DNA from: Nymphaea colorata
Taxonomy: Eukaryota > Streptophyta > Magnoliopsida > Nymphaeales > Nymphaeaceae
NCBI RefSeq assembly: GCF_008831285.2
Contig: NC_045141.1
Coordinates: forward strand, 1,734,001 to 1,798,000
Reading direction: 5' to 3'
DNA: 64,000 bases
The notes beneath the pieces are model-generated. The model worked only from the letters and a program-made list of their open reading frames with translations. It had not been told where the DNA came from and did no database searches. The position numbers and the translations under genes are program-made. Within the stretch, counting starts at the first letter, position 1; every line of letters starts with the position of its first letter. Positions 22,618 to 36,362 of the stretch are shown piece by piece.

Positions 22618-22695
22618 AATGAAAATGAATGTATGTGAATGAAATGTGTGTGAACGAATGTATGTGAATGAAATGTGTGTGAACGAACGTATGTG
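22618..22695. repeat. Short tandem repeat, unit about 32 bp
   Basis: GAATGTATGTGAATGAAATG followed by TGTGTGAACGAA is repeated about two and a half times. The minus-strand frame with repeated Ser-His-Thr-Phe words is its translation. Confidence 0.85.
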
Positions 22696-23305
22696 ACTGA
22701 TGGGCATGTGAATGCTATGATTGAAATGAAATGTTTAAGCATGTCTTGCATGTGATTGAGATTGTGTTTCTGTGGCCCTTGAGGGGTCTTTAATGTCGTG
22801 GTATATGTTAGGGGTTTCCTTGGCAAATGATGTGTCTATGCCCTGACACGACATGACGATAGATTGTTTTTATGACTGTTCTTAGATTTGAGCCCTACCT
22901 AAGAGGGTTTGAGATTTTCCTGGCTTGTTGCCATACTGCGAAGGCTGCTGAGCCTTCAGTTATTTCTTTTTCAGGTTTTGGCGAACCCGTGGCAGCAGGT
23001 TGATCAGATGGCTTCACTCACATCCTTCTGGAGAGGTTTTGGGTCTTTGATAGTGCCGGCGCGTCATGGTTTGGTCTCTTTGATGTCTTATTTTTGTTAG
23101 GCATCAAAGTTGTTGTTTGGGGCATTTTTGTCATACACTTAAATGTGACTTTGTATGAATTGAAATTGTTATATAAATGAGAGTTGCCCCATTGTTTGGA
23201 ATGACATAGCTCCCTTTTTGAAATGTTGTGTCGTCACACTTCAATGTTTTATATTTATAAAAAAAAAAAAGAATTGTTTGAGGGTCAAAAGGTTGGGGTG
23301 TGACA

Positions 23306-26239
23306 TCATGAACATGTATTGTGACGATCTTCTCATGCATTGAAAAGGGTAAAGCCAAGTTCTCTACCTCCACCCTTGAAAAGAGGACCATGTTCTCATC
23401 CTTCAGCATCAAGAAGCAAAAAAATAGCGACAATATAAATGTGGAAGATACAATCATGGGACTACATCGGTTGCATGACCACCTCTATGACAAGGTGGAT
23501 TGACTGAGTGATGAAGTATGCTACCTGCATCTCTTGTTGCACCACCGCATTCACTATTGAGGATTAAAAACTTTAAACTTTTAACAAATTTTCATGCTTA
23601 TATGTGCACTTAAAATTTTTAACACTCCTTATTTTCCTTTTAGTATAGCAGTTGATTGATTTTGTTTTTCTATTTTATTTGTTGTAGTATTTGTTACTCA
23701 ATCTTGTGATTTTTTTCGAGTATAAGTTTAGTCAAAATTTTCTTCCATTGCTAGTAAATGATTCTTCTATTTGTATTGACAGTGGTATTTATCAATATCT
23801 TTACATGTTTATAATATGTTATTTCTAATAATTAAGTAGCATGTATGTCTACCAAACCAATTTAAATGTATAGTTAAAGAAAAATTTTGCAAGGGACAAC
23901 AATTGTTTGGAGGAACATATTGTCGTATTGAACCCCATAAGGTTGCTAGAATTTGTACATTGAACCTAATAAAATTAATACCAAATGCAAGTAATGAACA
24001 TTGTCACCAACTATTTTAAGGTTTCATAGGTGATCATTGATAATGTGACGCTCCAACATCATACACAACTAAACACGAAAAGGAAATAGACACATACTTT
24101 TTTTTGTATAGGGTCACTAGGAACCAGCCATAACCATCACACACTTATGTAGTTGGCGTAGGCCTAATCTGCCTATTAGGCCTGATATGTCTATTGTGCA
24201 CAAATAATTTGCCTACATAATTAATGCACTACACAATCTTTCCTAATAGGTAAAGTTTCTAATGAAAACACCCATTAATAATTTGTCGGCAAGCCATGGC
24301 TCTCAAGCCTTAGTCTCAAACAATCAAAAAGTTATAAAGTATGTACAAACACAAGTGCATAGGAAAAATGTATATGCCATTGCTGCATTTGTTCCCAGCA
24401 ATCTCCTTTCCTTCCTGCCACCCAATCAAAGAGCATCAATAGTCATAGCATCATCACAACCAATGAGTACAATAAAAATCATAAAAAGATCTCTAATATA
24501 ACGTTTGAGTGTAAATTTTTTATATTGTATTGACTGTTAAGATAATAATGAGTGATTATCATCACTGTAGGCAAGCTCACTCTAGCACTGGTGATAATAC
24601 TTGAATTGTAGTTCAAAAGGTTCACTAATTTTAGTTTGTTGATTTATTCGATATTCTAGTGAATCAGGCTCAATCTAAGTCACATAATTAACCGATTACA
24701 TCAGTAATAGTAGTGAAAATAATTAAACAAAAAAATACATAAATAGACAAGCAATTCATAATAGCATGAATTTCAATGGTTCATATACACAAACCCACTA
24801 AGTAAAATCATATTATGCCACCCAGCTCGTCAATGTATTTAGGGCAGACTATTGCATACCTTATGGTCCCAAACACTGAGCCACCAAGAATATTAGCATA
24901 ATTTGGGGTAATCACTGTCGTGACTCCATATTCATTGAGTTCAACTACGTTACTATGGTAATTGCAGCCCACTCTTGCTACCTCACGATGGAGATGGGCT
25001 TCTCTAAGTAGCCAGGGAAAGGAGCACTTTATCAATCCCAGCATTCAGGGAAGGTTCTGCCCATGGGTCCTCGGACCCCTGCACCACCCAACTTAGCCCC
25101 TTTTAAGTTTTACAGTTGGATTTGACTCTTTATAGTCACAACATGTGTCGATCTCAGACTTTTCATTTTCGGTATACTGGGCCGTTTTCAGACTTTTCCC
25201 TTATACCATCAACCTTGAAATATACTACTAACCCCATGTCATTGCCTACATCATAATGATAACTCAGGCCATGAGCAAACAATGCGTAAAGCAAATAAAC
25301 AACCATCATGCTCAATCAGTTCTATGCATGAGCAAACTTTTACATCTATCATCACTACCCAGCTTACATTAACAATTATGCTCATCTTAGAGCTAAAGAA
25401 TAGTTTTATCATTAAACAACTCACTCTTGAAACTCAATTATGAGCCTATATCATCAATACAACTCGAGTTCTCTATTTGAAAGTTGCTCATAATTTCAAA
25501 ATCAGATATGACTAGATAACATGCATTGTGCATGAACATGTACTTAAAGAATCAAATTGAACTCAATTTGCTTAAGCCAATTGCTTACACTTATGACTTA
25601 GTTCAAGCTGCTAAATCTCAACTTTGCTAGCCTAAGAAATCTGTAAACCACATGATTAATCTAATTATTTATTATGGTTAATGCATCTTAACTAAACCTC
25701 CATGTAGTCAATTGCTTGCCTGACTTCATCTCGATCTTGGGTACGGCCAAGGTAATCTAACCAAAGTTGAATCATAGCTGACCAAGATTTACTAGTAATC
25801 ATGGCCGACTAAGGCTAGCTGGGTCCCATGCCCTAGGCTAGCCACAATCAAGTTTCATTATACAATAACCTGTTGCACGGTTTGACATGGATTTTGATGT
25901 AGCCTAAACTATTAAATTGCGTGAACAATGTTGGCACAATTCGTTTGTTGTTTGTATGTGCTATGTGTAAAACGAGGAGGTTCAAAGTTTCTAATGAAAA
26001 TTCAGCATCATCTCATCTATTGATCTGATTTTTTGGATTCTGATCTATCAGAATCATGAAAAATAGCTGCAGTGCAACTTAAAAGAAAGAACTAAAATTT
26101 CTATGGTCAAAAATCTAAAATTTTAAATGTAATAAAAAAAGTACAATAACTTTTCATTATACCTGATATTTTAGCAAAGTCTTGGCTCCAGGTGATTATA
26201 ACATGCGAGAGGAAGGATTCGATAAAGTTTTGTCACTGT
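23306..26239. other. No recognisable gene
   Basis: AT-rich with short frames only. A 79-codon plus frame (24262-24501) and a 78-codon minus frame (24808-25044) have ordinary composition but no motif I recognise. A perfect 9-bp hairpin stem (AGGCCTAAT, 24160-24168 with 24175-24183, loop 6) is present without a uridine run. Confidence 0.45.
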
Positions 26240-26400
26240 TAGATACTTTCTCTCTCTACCATCTCTTTCTCTTTCCTCTCTCCTCTCTCCACTTCTTCCT
26301 CTTTCTTCTCTTCTCTCTCTTTCTCCTCTTCTCTCTTCTCTCTTTTTCTCCTCCACTCTCTCACGTTGATTCACAAAGGGTGTGGCAACCCCTATTTATA
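26240..26400 (-). promoter_or_regulatory. TATA box plus purine-rich leader, LTR-promoter-like
   Basis: On the minus strand TATAAATA (26400-26393) is followed by about 130 bp of GA-rich sequence (pyrimidine-rich on the plus strand). This layout is common in plant LTR and gene promoters. No downstream coding sequence or LTR edges were found, so the owner is unknown. Confidence 0.35.
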
Positions 26401-29400
26401 GGTGAAAATAATATATTTTATTACTTACTATTATATTATGTTATAATATATTCTATTTTATGGAGGTTGGGAAATGTAATTTTCTAATAAGAAAAGGTGG
26501 AAAGTTTTATTTTATATTATGAGGAGGTTAGCATAGTTAACTAGATTTAAATGATTAATCTCAATTTTGGATTAGTATAATGCTTAATCCTAGCTTAAGA
26601 GCTCTAATCTGTCATTAATTGAGTGCTTAAGCTCTTAAACTATCATTAAATAAACTTATTCATGATTAGAAAATTTTAATTTTGATTAGTCAAGTACTAA
26701 TTTACCTATGGTCATGGCTGATATTACAAGTTTGCACTAACCAATTACCATAATACCCTGGTCTCACTGGTTTTTGGACTAGTTCAGTCTTCTAGTTTAA
26801 CTGTGAATTTTGTAATCATGGAACATCCATTCTCCGTCTAGTTCAAAGCAAAAGTGAGATTAAGGCATGTACTTTCTATATGTATTATTAGTTTTTGAAT
26901 TTGGATATAATGTCATAGCAATACATACACAAGAACATAATAGGGTTCATAAACTTCTAGGGCTAAAACTATAATCCATCAATTGTTTTTTATGCTAAGA
27001 AGCTATATGTTACAGATAATGCATGAAATGAATTATTTTTTAACATGATTTTTATGTGATTTTGATGTGCTTTGTTGCTTTAAATTTCTGTGTTTGTGCT
27101 TGTATAGGGTCCAAGGAGCCATGGTTCGGATTTAAGTAAATACTAAGCCAAAATAAGAGAAATATGTTTTGAACAGTGAAGTTTAGCTTCCAATGGTAAA
27201 AATCGTCACTTTATTTTCTTAAGATCCAAATTTTTGGTCGGCAAAGGTCCTTGACACTTGATCAACACTATCTTTTTGCATTTTCCATATCTTTGTTATG
27301 CTACATACAAGTAGAAACTAAATTGCATGTTTAGATTAGGAACAATAAAATAAGTAGTTCAATGAAAGGGCAACACGTGGAGCAAGCTGTTTAAAAAAAA
27401 CCCAAAACTCAGCAGCAATGCTAGCTCATCCCTTCAATTGGAAAGCTGAAGGGTCATTGTGCAACCTATCCAACTAGGTGAGGCTCTTGGTGAAGAAGTT
27501 GTAGCTTCCCTCTTAGGCGATGCCCCTTGGTAGTTCCTCCTCCTCTACCATGCCCCAATTCCTTCTCTTCTTTGTCCTCTCTAAACTTTGAAGCCAGCAC
27601 AATGGAGGAGAATATTATGCTCAATGGAGGATTCTAGAGTGTGAAACTGCTGTGGAACTCAAGATTCAAGAGGACCAAAGCCCAACTTGAGGTCAGGTTT
27701 TGCATTTTCTTGCATTGTGTGCTAGATATTAGGTAGATTTTATGTTTTTCTACCATATATCTTAGGATTTTGTGTCGTTTTAGCTATGCTCATCATGAGT
27801 TTCATGTGTTCTTATGTAAATCTAGCATGTAGTGTTTGGAAATCATGCATGCATGTTTTATTTTAGTTGATTTGTTTGTGCATTTTCATTAGAATAGGGT
27901 GTTTAGAATAGAAATTAAGCATATTAGCTCATCAACAACTCACTACTTGCCTGTCGAGAGTTGGCTGCTTCCAACAACTTATTTTCTACACCTTCTTTTA
28001 ATTTTATGCACTTTCAGCTTTAACCTTTAGTGCTTTAGTGTAGAATAGGTCTTTATTGAGTTTATCTCATCAATTAGGAAGTCATTAGTGAGTAAAAATC
28101 AGGGATCTTGCAGTCAGCCAGCATTTTGCGGAGTGCAGGCTGCATCCAGCCCTAATTTCTCTTTGGTTGTTGTTAATTGTAATTAAATTCAGTTGTACTT
28201 GAAGTTCTTGCATGTTCTTCAATGAAGATTAAGTACTTTACTTTAGCCTTTAGCTAAATGTTTTAATGTTTATAGTTAGAACTTGGGGATTTTGTTGTTA
28301 CCGGCAAACACTACCTAAAGCTATTTGGTTGGCATATTTTGGAGTCATCCAGCCCATTCTAGCCAGTGGATTGAGACTAATTCATGTTGTCCCTAGGTAG
28401 ATTTTATATTTATTTTGTTATTGAATAGTTAAGTTTAAGTAGATTACTTGTTTAATCATGTTGTGTACTTGATTTTAGCATGCAGACTGCATGTTGTCTA
28501 GTTAGAAGTGGTAGTTTGTGTTTTCAGTTCACTTTCACTTAATATGCATCTTGTGCTAGTGCAATTTCTGTAGTAACTGTATACATTAGGTTTTTATATG
28601 GTTAACTTTGTAGGCTTTTAATTTGACATTGCTTAAGGGGCTTGTGTTTAGTATAGTGTAAGCATTGGCATAGTTTAATTGACTGTACTAGTCTCCCAGC
28701 TAGAGTGGGTCATGACCAGCACTTGCTGGTTGGTAGCTGATGTGTAAAACATTAGTTTCATAGTTAGATTCAATAGTACCTTTAATTTGGAACACTTTTT
28801 ACATGAATAGTAGCTATTAATTGTTAGTTGTACTTGATGTAGATATTTTAACTGTCCTTTAGTGAATTTATGGGTTTCAACTTGTTCTAAGCACGTCAAA
28901 TTTAGTGTTCAATGTGCTTTGCTATATTATTTGGCGTATTTCCATGGCTTAGACATTCATCTTATGAATTTAATGATTTTTGTTGCAACTCAAAGTTAGA
29001 ATCGGCATTTATGTGTGCCTAAGGTGTATGATTATGTTTTACGATAGTTGGTAGTATAGATTTGTTTAGTTTTTATAGAAGTTTGCTTTATATTCTTGTA
29101 TGTTTTATGGTAGTAGGTGTTTAAGTGTTATAATGATGTAATTAGTCATATAATAATTGCTGCACATGGTAGAAACTATTTTCGAGTGTTAAGGTTTACG
29201 ACTGTCTGTAGCATAGTGGTACTGTAGATTTACATACATATTCCTAAGTTTTACGATAGTTAATAACTTTTGTTTACTAAGTTTTCCATGGTCAGAATAG
29301 TAATTTACATGGTTTACTTATTCATTTAGGTTACTATTAGTTTATTCATGTAATTGCAGCTAGTTTAATGTAGAAACTTGGGAAAAAAGCCTCAACAGCA

Positions 29401-31889
29401 CTTTCCTAGTTGACCAGTTGGTTTATTGTTCACAACTGGTTATTGCGGGTTGTGATTTAGTTAAATTTTTTGCATTTTAGGATGGTTCTTAGTACTTGAA
29501 TTCAGTTATATAGGTGCTTAATGGTCTAGAATATAATTTGTTAAGGTAGTTCTATGTTTTTAGTAGTTTTACTTACATTTATTAAGTTCGAAGAGATTGG
29601 ATAATACATATTGTTTCCATGTTGTTAAGAGTAGGTATACTTAATTTTATTCATGTAGCAGCATGGAGCTGGGTGTTCTTTCTTGTTTTCTAGTAGTTCA
29701 GCCATCAACTTAGGCCAGTCACCATGTTGATCCACAAGGCGTTGATGCCTTAGCCTTCCAAAAAGATCAAGAATAATCGAAGACACTTTTGGTAACACAC
29801 TTGCATTGCTAAAAGCATATATACTAACACATACACTGTGTTGCAGAGTGGAGTGCCAAAAGCCTTGTCCACACTCATTTTGTTGTCTGTGTGTTTTATC
29901 TTTTAGTAACACAATTCTTTATCACATAATATCAATATATAGTAATGCAAGGAATGTCTTTACTAAAAGATGTTTCCAAACAACTCTTCCTCCCTAATGG
30001 TACCACCTATGAATACCATGTGTGTTATTTATGACAAACATGATAGTAAAACGTGAAAAAAAAATTGTAATATTGAGATATTTCTTATTATCTCACCAAA
30101 AAACTATTTTTTTACCAAATTATTTTATATTTTTTTATTTTCTTGACATTTTTCTAGTAAAAGCAATATTACTATGAAAAGCCCAAGAAAAACCTTGTTG
30201 TTAAAAGCCCAATAACAATTCTACATATTGCATAGGGTCCTATGCACTTGATTTCGTCAATACACATACACCAAGTTATTTATAATGACAAAATATTTTT
30301 ATATGCACATAGCCCTTTAAGAGACATAGAATAATACTTGCATTTTTTTAACATTACTGAAGTTCAGTGCTTTCCGAGAAAAGCAACAACATAATCTACC
30401 AACATAGATGATCTTGACTGCCCACTTGGTAGACATAATGGCTGCCTCTCTAGTAATTTTCGTGTTTTGCATTTGGTTACTAGGACTACAACATTCATGG
30501 TACTCAGTTGCTTAAAAGAGTGAGGTTTCAACTGAATTGCTATGCTTAACGATGAAGCTGATGCACTGCCTTACATATTCTTCTTTGTTGTTTATTTCTT
30601 CATTTGCATGATAATGGCAGAGGAAGAAACAGATTCAACATGGTTATATCATAACAAGTCAAATTGATCAAATTCCTGAGTTAGTAACGTGGAGCAACTA
30701 AGTTGATGATCAAATGATAAAAGCAAATTTCAAGGTCATTTCTGCACTTATCTTTAACTTGCAAGAATTTGTTAGAATTAATCATCCTTTTACATTTGTA
30801 ATTTTGATACAAATCCATTCATTTCTTATTTTGGCCAAGGTTTGATCTTGTTATAGTTATATATCAACTTACAAAACATTTATATGCCACGATATTGCTG
30901 AAATTGTTCACAATATACAAGGATGGCATATAAGAAACCCTTCATGAAAAAATTTGTATACATTTTTTTTGTTCTTTCTCTTCTCTATTGAAGAAGCAAG
31001 AATGACAAAATTATGAAAACTAGAAAATATAAGATACATGAGGCTATTATGAGCAATGAAGGCATATTGTTAAAAGCATAGAAGCACATTTGGTGAAGAT
31101 AGAAAATTATCTGAACAAACAAGACAAATTTAACTTTCCTAGTTTTCCAAAACCAAGATCAACTTTATGTTTGAATTAGCCACACCCACTGAACAAGGTG
31201 AAGAAAATGAACCAATCACAACTTCCTTTCTAAAACTATAGAAACATAGTTCCCTAGAAACTAACCTAAAATAGAAGAAAACAAACATACATATGCACGG
31301 TGCACAATCCAAACTGAATAACTAATGATGAAATAGTTAGGCAAAAGGAAACATCCAAATCACCAAATACTAGCTACACATGAATACAATTAAAAGATCC
31401 TCACCTAAAAAACAATTCGAGAGGGTTTTATGCAAATCTGACAAAGATGGATTTGTAGTGGAGGAGCTGAAGTTGCAGAAAGAAGCAGAGAAATGCAGAT
31501 GTTGTAGAAGGTCAGCAGCTTTTTGGAGCCAAGGTCTTGACAGAGGGAACAAGAGAGTGGGAGAGGGAGAACGGAAAAAGTGAGTAGTGGGAGAGGGGGA
31601 AATAAAGAGAGAAGTGGTAGAAGGGGAGAGTGTGAGCAATGAGAGAGAGCACAAAGGTAAAGGGGAAGAGAATGAGTAGTAAGACAGAGTAGAGCGAAAA
31701 AGGAAGTGAGGCTGCTTCAAAAGGGAGTCAATTAAGGACACAAGTCTGTATGCACTTAGTTTTATCGTTGATGATGGAATAGTGTCGAACAAGTCCGATA
31801 TATATGCCCTTGTTTGCACCCCTCTCGACGAAGGGCGTGTCAATTGAGAGATGAGAGCAATGCGAAGCAGCAAAATTTTAAATTGAGTT
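26401..31889. other. Long AT-rich stretch without a recognisable gene
   Basis: Between about 27700 and 29650 the plus strand is notably T-rich, as in plant introns or LTR interiors, but no exons, splice framework or repeat termini could be tied to it. The largest open frame (31370-31873, minus, 167 codons) is Ser/Leu/Pro-rich and sits on pyrimidine-rich sequence. It looks like leader or LTR sequence rather than a protein. Confidence 0.45.
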
Positions 31890-34790
31890 TTGAAAAAATT
31901 TCAAGAAAAAGGGATCCACCCATCGGTATGAGGTTTAACCATTCCTACTGCCTTTAATAAGTGTAATCGAACAAAAGACTAAGTATTCCTTAGATCGTGT
32001 ACAAGTCATTTGATTTAATCATGCATGCTTATACATAGAGGGCTAAAATTGAAAGTTCATTTTGAACTTGGTAAGTGATTTTGAGTTTGTTTTCGATAAA
32101 TTGGAGTGAAGTTTGGACAAGTTGCTTGAAAAATTAATTTGTTTTAACAAGTTATTTGAAAGTTTGACTTGTTTTTGAGAATTTGGGAAAATTATTTGGA
32201 AAATTGAAAGATGTTCAAATTAGAGACCATTGTTTTCGTCGAAAATGTGCCATTCAAATTGGATTTCAACATTAGGAAGGGTATTGAAAATTGATTTTAA
32301 TCATGGCCTTGATCCAAGATTTTGGACATTTGCTTGATAATTTAGAAATTTGGATTGGAAAATTGGACAGATAATTGAGAATTAGATTGGAAAATTGGAT
32401 AGATAATTGAAAATTTGATTGGAAAATTGGAGATTTTGGTGATGGAGATTTGGTTCTTTGTTGTGAAATTGAGATCGTTTCATGATTTTGGATTGAAATT
32501 GACACCAACTTGTGATCCAATTTTTAGAATAAATGGCTGAATCCACTTAGAGAATGTGTTGAAAAATAGCTAAGTTGTCTTAGCAAATGACTCAAAATAA
32601 AAGAAATCAGGAGAATTCTCAAGCAAGTTTCTCTATGATTTTTGCCATGTGAGAGTGGATCACATTTATGAGAATCACTCTCCCACTATGGAATCCTCTC
32701 ACGGTGGGGAGTTGAAAATGGGTTTAGGCAAGCTATTTTTGAAAGGGGTGTAGCCTTGAGGCCCTTTAGAAGATAGATCCATGGGTTTTCTTTCTAGAAA
32801 ATCTGATTCATGCTTGAAGATTGCATTAAAATGTGCATTGGATCGTAGCTCACCCTAGCTGAACATTATTCCCAACCATGAATAAGAACTTAAAATGAAA
32901 CCCTCACATGAATACTAACATGCAAATAAATATGAAGAAGCAAAAATAAATGAAGAACGAGCTAGAATCACCCCTACCTTGTGGTCGACCTATGTGTTTG
33001 GAACTTCTCTTTGCTTGTTCTCCGCTTGTTCTCTAAATCAGGCAATCTTAAACAAGAATCCAAGCTTAGATTCAAGCTTAGAAAAGTTAGAAGAAGGGTC
33101 TTCTTGCTGAAAATGGGAGATAAAGATTATCTTCCTTGTACTAGAAATTCTATGCAAGAGTCCAATGAAGTACCATTCTTAACAAATCTAGAAGCAAGAA
33201 AATAGGAGAAAGAGAGAGAGAGCTTGGACAATGGCAACTCCTCATGTCCTTGGTTTCTTCTTCTCTTCTTCTTCTTTCTCTTGGCTGCAACTAAAGTAAA
33301 AGAAAAAGAAAGTGCACAAGTGTTAGAGCAAGAAAAAAAATTATCCTCCCCTTGGGCCTCAAATGGAGTTAAATAGATTTTCTTCTCCTTTTCTTTTTTA
33401 CTTTGATTTTGCCTAAAATGGAAGAGCAAAGGTGGGCAATGCCTCGTCCTCCTTTTCTTTTTTTTTTTCCAAAATATTTTGGAAAATAAAATTCCCCCTC
33501 CTTGGTAGACATTATTTTTAATTGGTATCCTTTGGCTGGTCCACCATTGTGGGGTGGCATGGACTAACCAATGGTTGGTTGCTTAGGTGGAAAGATGGCC
33601 ACGATTGCTTGGGTGATGTGGCTGCCACATCACCCTTGCTAATTCCCAAGATACTGTAATCCTTTTTTTATTTCAAGAATGGTCTCACCTAGTCCACATG
33701 CATGAGCTAGGTGGGTTTGGGCTAGATTAAGTCCAACGTCACTTTGACCAAGCCCAATTGTGATTTTAATTTAAAACTTCGGGTTTTAAACATAGTTTCA
33801 AATTACGATTCTAACTTTGACTTTGACTTCAAATACTTGCTCTCTTGAGTGTCTTTGAGTTTGACTTGGGTCTACTAGGCTTTGACCTAAATGTAAAATG
33901 CATAGAATTATAGACTTCCTTATCTATAAATTCATTGATTCAATTTAATTTTTAAATTCATGGCGTTAAATTGAATTGTAAAGGACATTTTCATCCAAAT
34001 TTGATTGAAGGTGGGTTTGACTTGGTCAAGACCCTAATTGAGATTGTACGATTGTATTTTTGACTCACATGGCTTACAAGTTTAAATATGTAACTGATTT
34101 GCTTAAAACCCTAAATTAGGATTTTATCGTTTGAGCTTGATTGAGAGATCAACTTCATCCTAAAATTGAATTGGCTGAATGGTTTGACCATAGTCAATGT
34201 GCAATTCATGCTTTGACTTCGACTAAATTCAATGAAGTTTGATGATTTTGACACTTAGAAAACATTGAATTATGTTTTTTCTAAGTTCAATTTAGATTGT
34301 GCTTCGACTAAGCTTAATCAAAGCTATGTAGGGTTTAGTCAAGGACTATTTTGGTTCTTGACTAAATTGATTAACTGGTTCAATGGGTTCAAGTTTGATT
34401 TAGCTTACTAGGTTTAGTGCCACCTTTGGGTGAGCCTCGCCGCGCAAGCCATGTGGAGCCAACACGTGGATTCCACATGACATTTTGGCTATCTAGTTGG
34501 ATCCAATTTTGGATTTATAATTCAGATTTGGATTCCAAATGACAATTGCAAATGGATTTGGGTAGCAAATCCTAAATTGAATCTAGTATTTTACACTGAA
34601 ATGAGATTTGTACTTGTAATCTTGCATTGGGACTTGTGCTACGATTTGAATTCATGATTCAAACCTAATTGAGTTTGGGTTCAAAATTCAGTTTGAAATT
34701 AAACATTTTTCACAATCTCTTGTGTGAAATTCTTTGTAAATTTTTGGAATTGCCTTCTATCGCTGAATGGAAAGTTTTGAGGTATTAACA
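31890..34790 (-). repeat. Ty3/gypsy LTR copy 1 (3' LTR)
   Basis: Minus-strand LTR starting TGTTAATACCTC at 34790. From 34790 to 32862 it is a direct repeat of 40630-38742. Shared landmarks include GGTATTAACA, the CATGTGGxGxCxACACxTG region, the paired CACCTAGTCCACATGCATGA words and CTACCTTGTGGTC. It probably continues to about 31890, because the block 31890-32590 also occurs as a separate repeat at 11480-12150. The left edge is not fixed, since neither terminal CA nor a target duplication was found. It is preceded by a polypurine tract. Confidence 0.75.
33370..33381 (-). promoter_or_regulatory. Candidate TATA box of the Ty3/gypsy LTR
   Basis: The minus strand reads CTATTTAA just upstream of conserved purine/pyrimidine-skewed sequence. 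The same word (CTATTTAAAC) is kept at the matching place in copy 2 (about 39196-39206). Conservation between copies is the main support. Confidence 0.35.
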
Positions 34791-34804
34791 AATGCCTCTC
34801 TTTG
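34791..34804 (-). other. Polypurine tract before LTR copy 1
   Basis: The minus strand reads CAAAGAGAGGCATT directly before the LTR start TGTTAATACC. Position and composition fit a plus-strand primer tract. Confidence 0.65.
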
Positions 34805-35879
34805 TTGTTAAGCTTGAAGACTCTGCTTAGTGGAAAAGATTCACACATCAAATTTTTGCAAATTGCTTTGAAAAAGTTTGCTTTTCAAATGAAGCCAAGC
34901 CACCTTTTCTTGAGAGGAAATGCCGGGCAAAGTCTTGAAATGAGAAGATTTTTCTCAAGTTCACAAAAAGCTCTATAGAGGAAAGTCTTTGGACTTGATG
35001 CTTAGAGAACTTAGCCCTTCATGTTTTTTGCCCTAGACAAGTTTCTTTGTTTTTTTGTTTGCTTTTGCCTTTTTCACTTTAGCTTTTTGAATTTTTTTGA
35101 TTTCCTTTTGAGCCACCCTTCACTCTTGTGGATATTCCTTACCACCCTACGAGCAACTACAGACCTCAACCACTTTGATGGCTTTGTGTAGTTAGCTTTG
35201 TACAATGCCAAGTCTATCAAGCTTTCTACTAAACCCTTGTAGTAAGCTTTAGGCTGGTAACTCCCAGATCAGTTGGCCTTAGGGTACCAGGTGCAAAACA
35301 CCCATCGAATTTACTTACTCGAATTTGGAAGATATTAGGAGGCTTGATATGAGCAAAATGTTCATGGAATGCTTTTCTTAGCTTCACGGTGTAAGCATAG
35401 GTCATATGCCCACCAGTTATTATAGAGCTTTGAACTAGAGGAACAACTACACTCACCCTGAGCTCATTGCACAACTTATTTTGTTTGATAGCTTCTCTTG
35501 CATCTTGCCAGGGTCTTTTGGGTCAAAACGGCTTTTTCTCATGGTGTCTCATGGTAAACCTTTACAAGTGCTCAACTTTTTAGACCACCATTAATTCATG
35601 AACATTGATCCCCACGATTTCATTGAAATTTGTTGCATGGTTCAAGTTAATGCCCCTTGTAGTTGTTCTCAAGACATGGGCTGGATTTGAAATTTTTTTG
35701 AAAATTTTAATTGAAAATGTGTTTTTGAAATTAATCTTTGAAATTTCCTCCAACAGATATGATGTCCCTTGGTTTGAAAATTGCAGTAAACATGCTTATG
35801 AAAACACAACTTTTTAAAATTTTTGAATTACAAATTCAAATATAGAATTTCTTGAGATGCAAAGCATTAATTGGATCAA
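34805..35879 (-). other. Ty3/gypsy internal 3' region, no recognised domain
   Basis: Lies between the integrase C-terminus and the polypurine tract of the same element. One 81-codon minus frame (35474-35229) has protein-like composition but no motif I recognise. Confidence 0.45.
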
Positions 35880-36362
35880 GGATTTCAACCTCATCAACAT
35901 CCATTAGCCAATAAGAATTGTGAGGTAGAACCTCTTTGATGACATATGGTCCTTCCTAGTTTGGTGCCCATTTTCCTCATTTACCTGAAATTTTCTTTCG
36001 ATGATTAATTTTCCATAAGGACGGGCAACTCTCTTACAATACACTTCAACATGCTATGCTATTTGTAGTATTTTCTAATCTAAGATGTCTAATTGAATAA
36101 GTTTTTTTGTTAATATTTGCTAACCGGAAGCTCAATGAGAGCAACAAATTTGATTGCTGGTTTTTGGACATGTAATAGAAGGACAATTTTTCGTTCTATA
36201 TACTAATTCTGTTGGTGTAGCATTGTGGCAATTCGAATCGTGGTTCAATATGCCTAAAGTTTATTGTGCATTTTCTCGTGCCAATCTTAGCCTGTTTCAA
36301 CAATCATTTCTAAAACATAAATCAAAATCTTGTTGGTTGCTTCTACCTGACTGTTACCTTAA
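35880..36362 (-). pseudogene. Ty3/gypsy integrase, C-terminal part, interrupted
   Basis: Minus-strand relic of integrase, which joins element DNA to the chromosome. From 36359 it reads QVEATNKILIYVLEMIVETG, a stop, DWHEKMH.., then ARPYGKLIIERKF, and finally GPYVIKEVLPHNSYWLMD. These are the end of the catalytic core and the C-terminal domain of plant Ty3/gypsy integrases. The style resembles the Tat/Athila side of the family, which is a tentative call. Several stops and frame changes are present. The reading continues at 38542 beyond a Harbinger element inserted exactly here. Confidence 0.8.

Larger units (their letters stand above)
19796..23305. mobile_element. Solo LTR of a Ty3/gypsy-type retrotransposon
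   Basis: The block begins TGTAACGTTACG and ends GGGGTGTGACA, so it has the LTR termini TG..CA. It is flanked by a perfect 5-bp direct repeat TCATG (19791-19795 and 23306-23310), the target-site duplication left by integrase. It is 3510 bp long, more GC-rich than its flanks, and contains no gag or pol sequence. A single LTR with intact target duplication is the standard product of recombination between the two LTRs of a full element. Assignment to Ty3/gypsy rests on length and end style. Transcription direction was not settled (TATA-like TTATATAAAT near 23168 would give plus). Open frames inside are chance products of CT-rich and GC-rich sequence. Confidence 0.85.

Noticed and set aside
22135-22707. 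190-codon minus-strand frame with Ser-His-Thr-Phe repeats
   Set aside because: Lies in the solo LTR and reads through its 32-bp tandem repeat; no other support.
24160-24183. Rho-independent-like hairpin
   Set aside because: A perfect 9-bp stem but in a eukaryotic context without a uridine run; likely chance.
31370-31873. 167-codon minus-strand frame
   Set aside because: Ser/Pro/Leu-rich product of pyrimidine-rich sequence, no motif; more like leader or LTR sequence.
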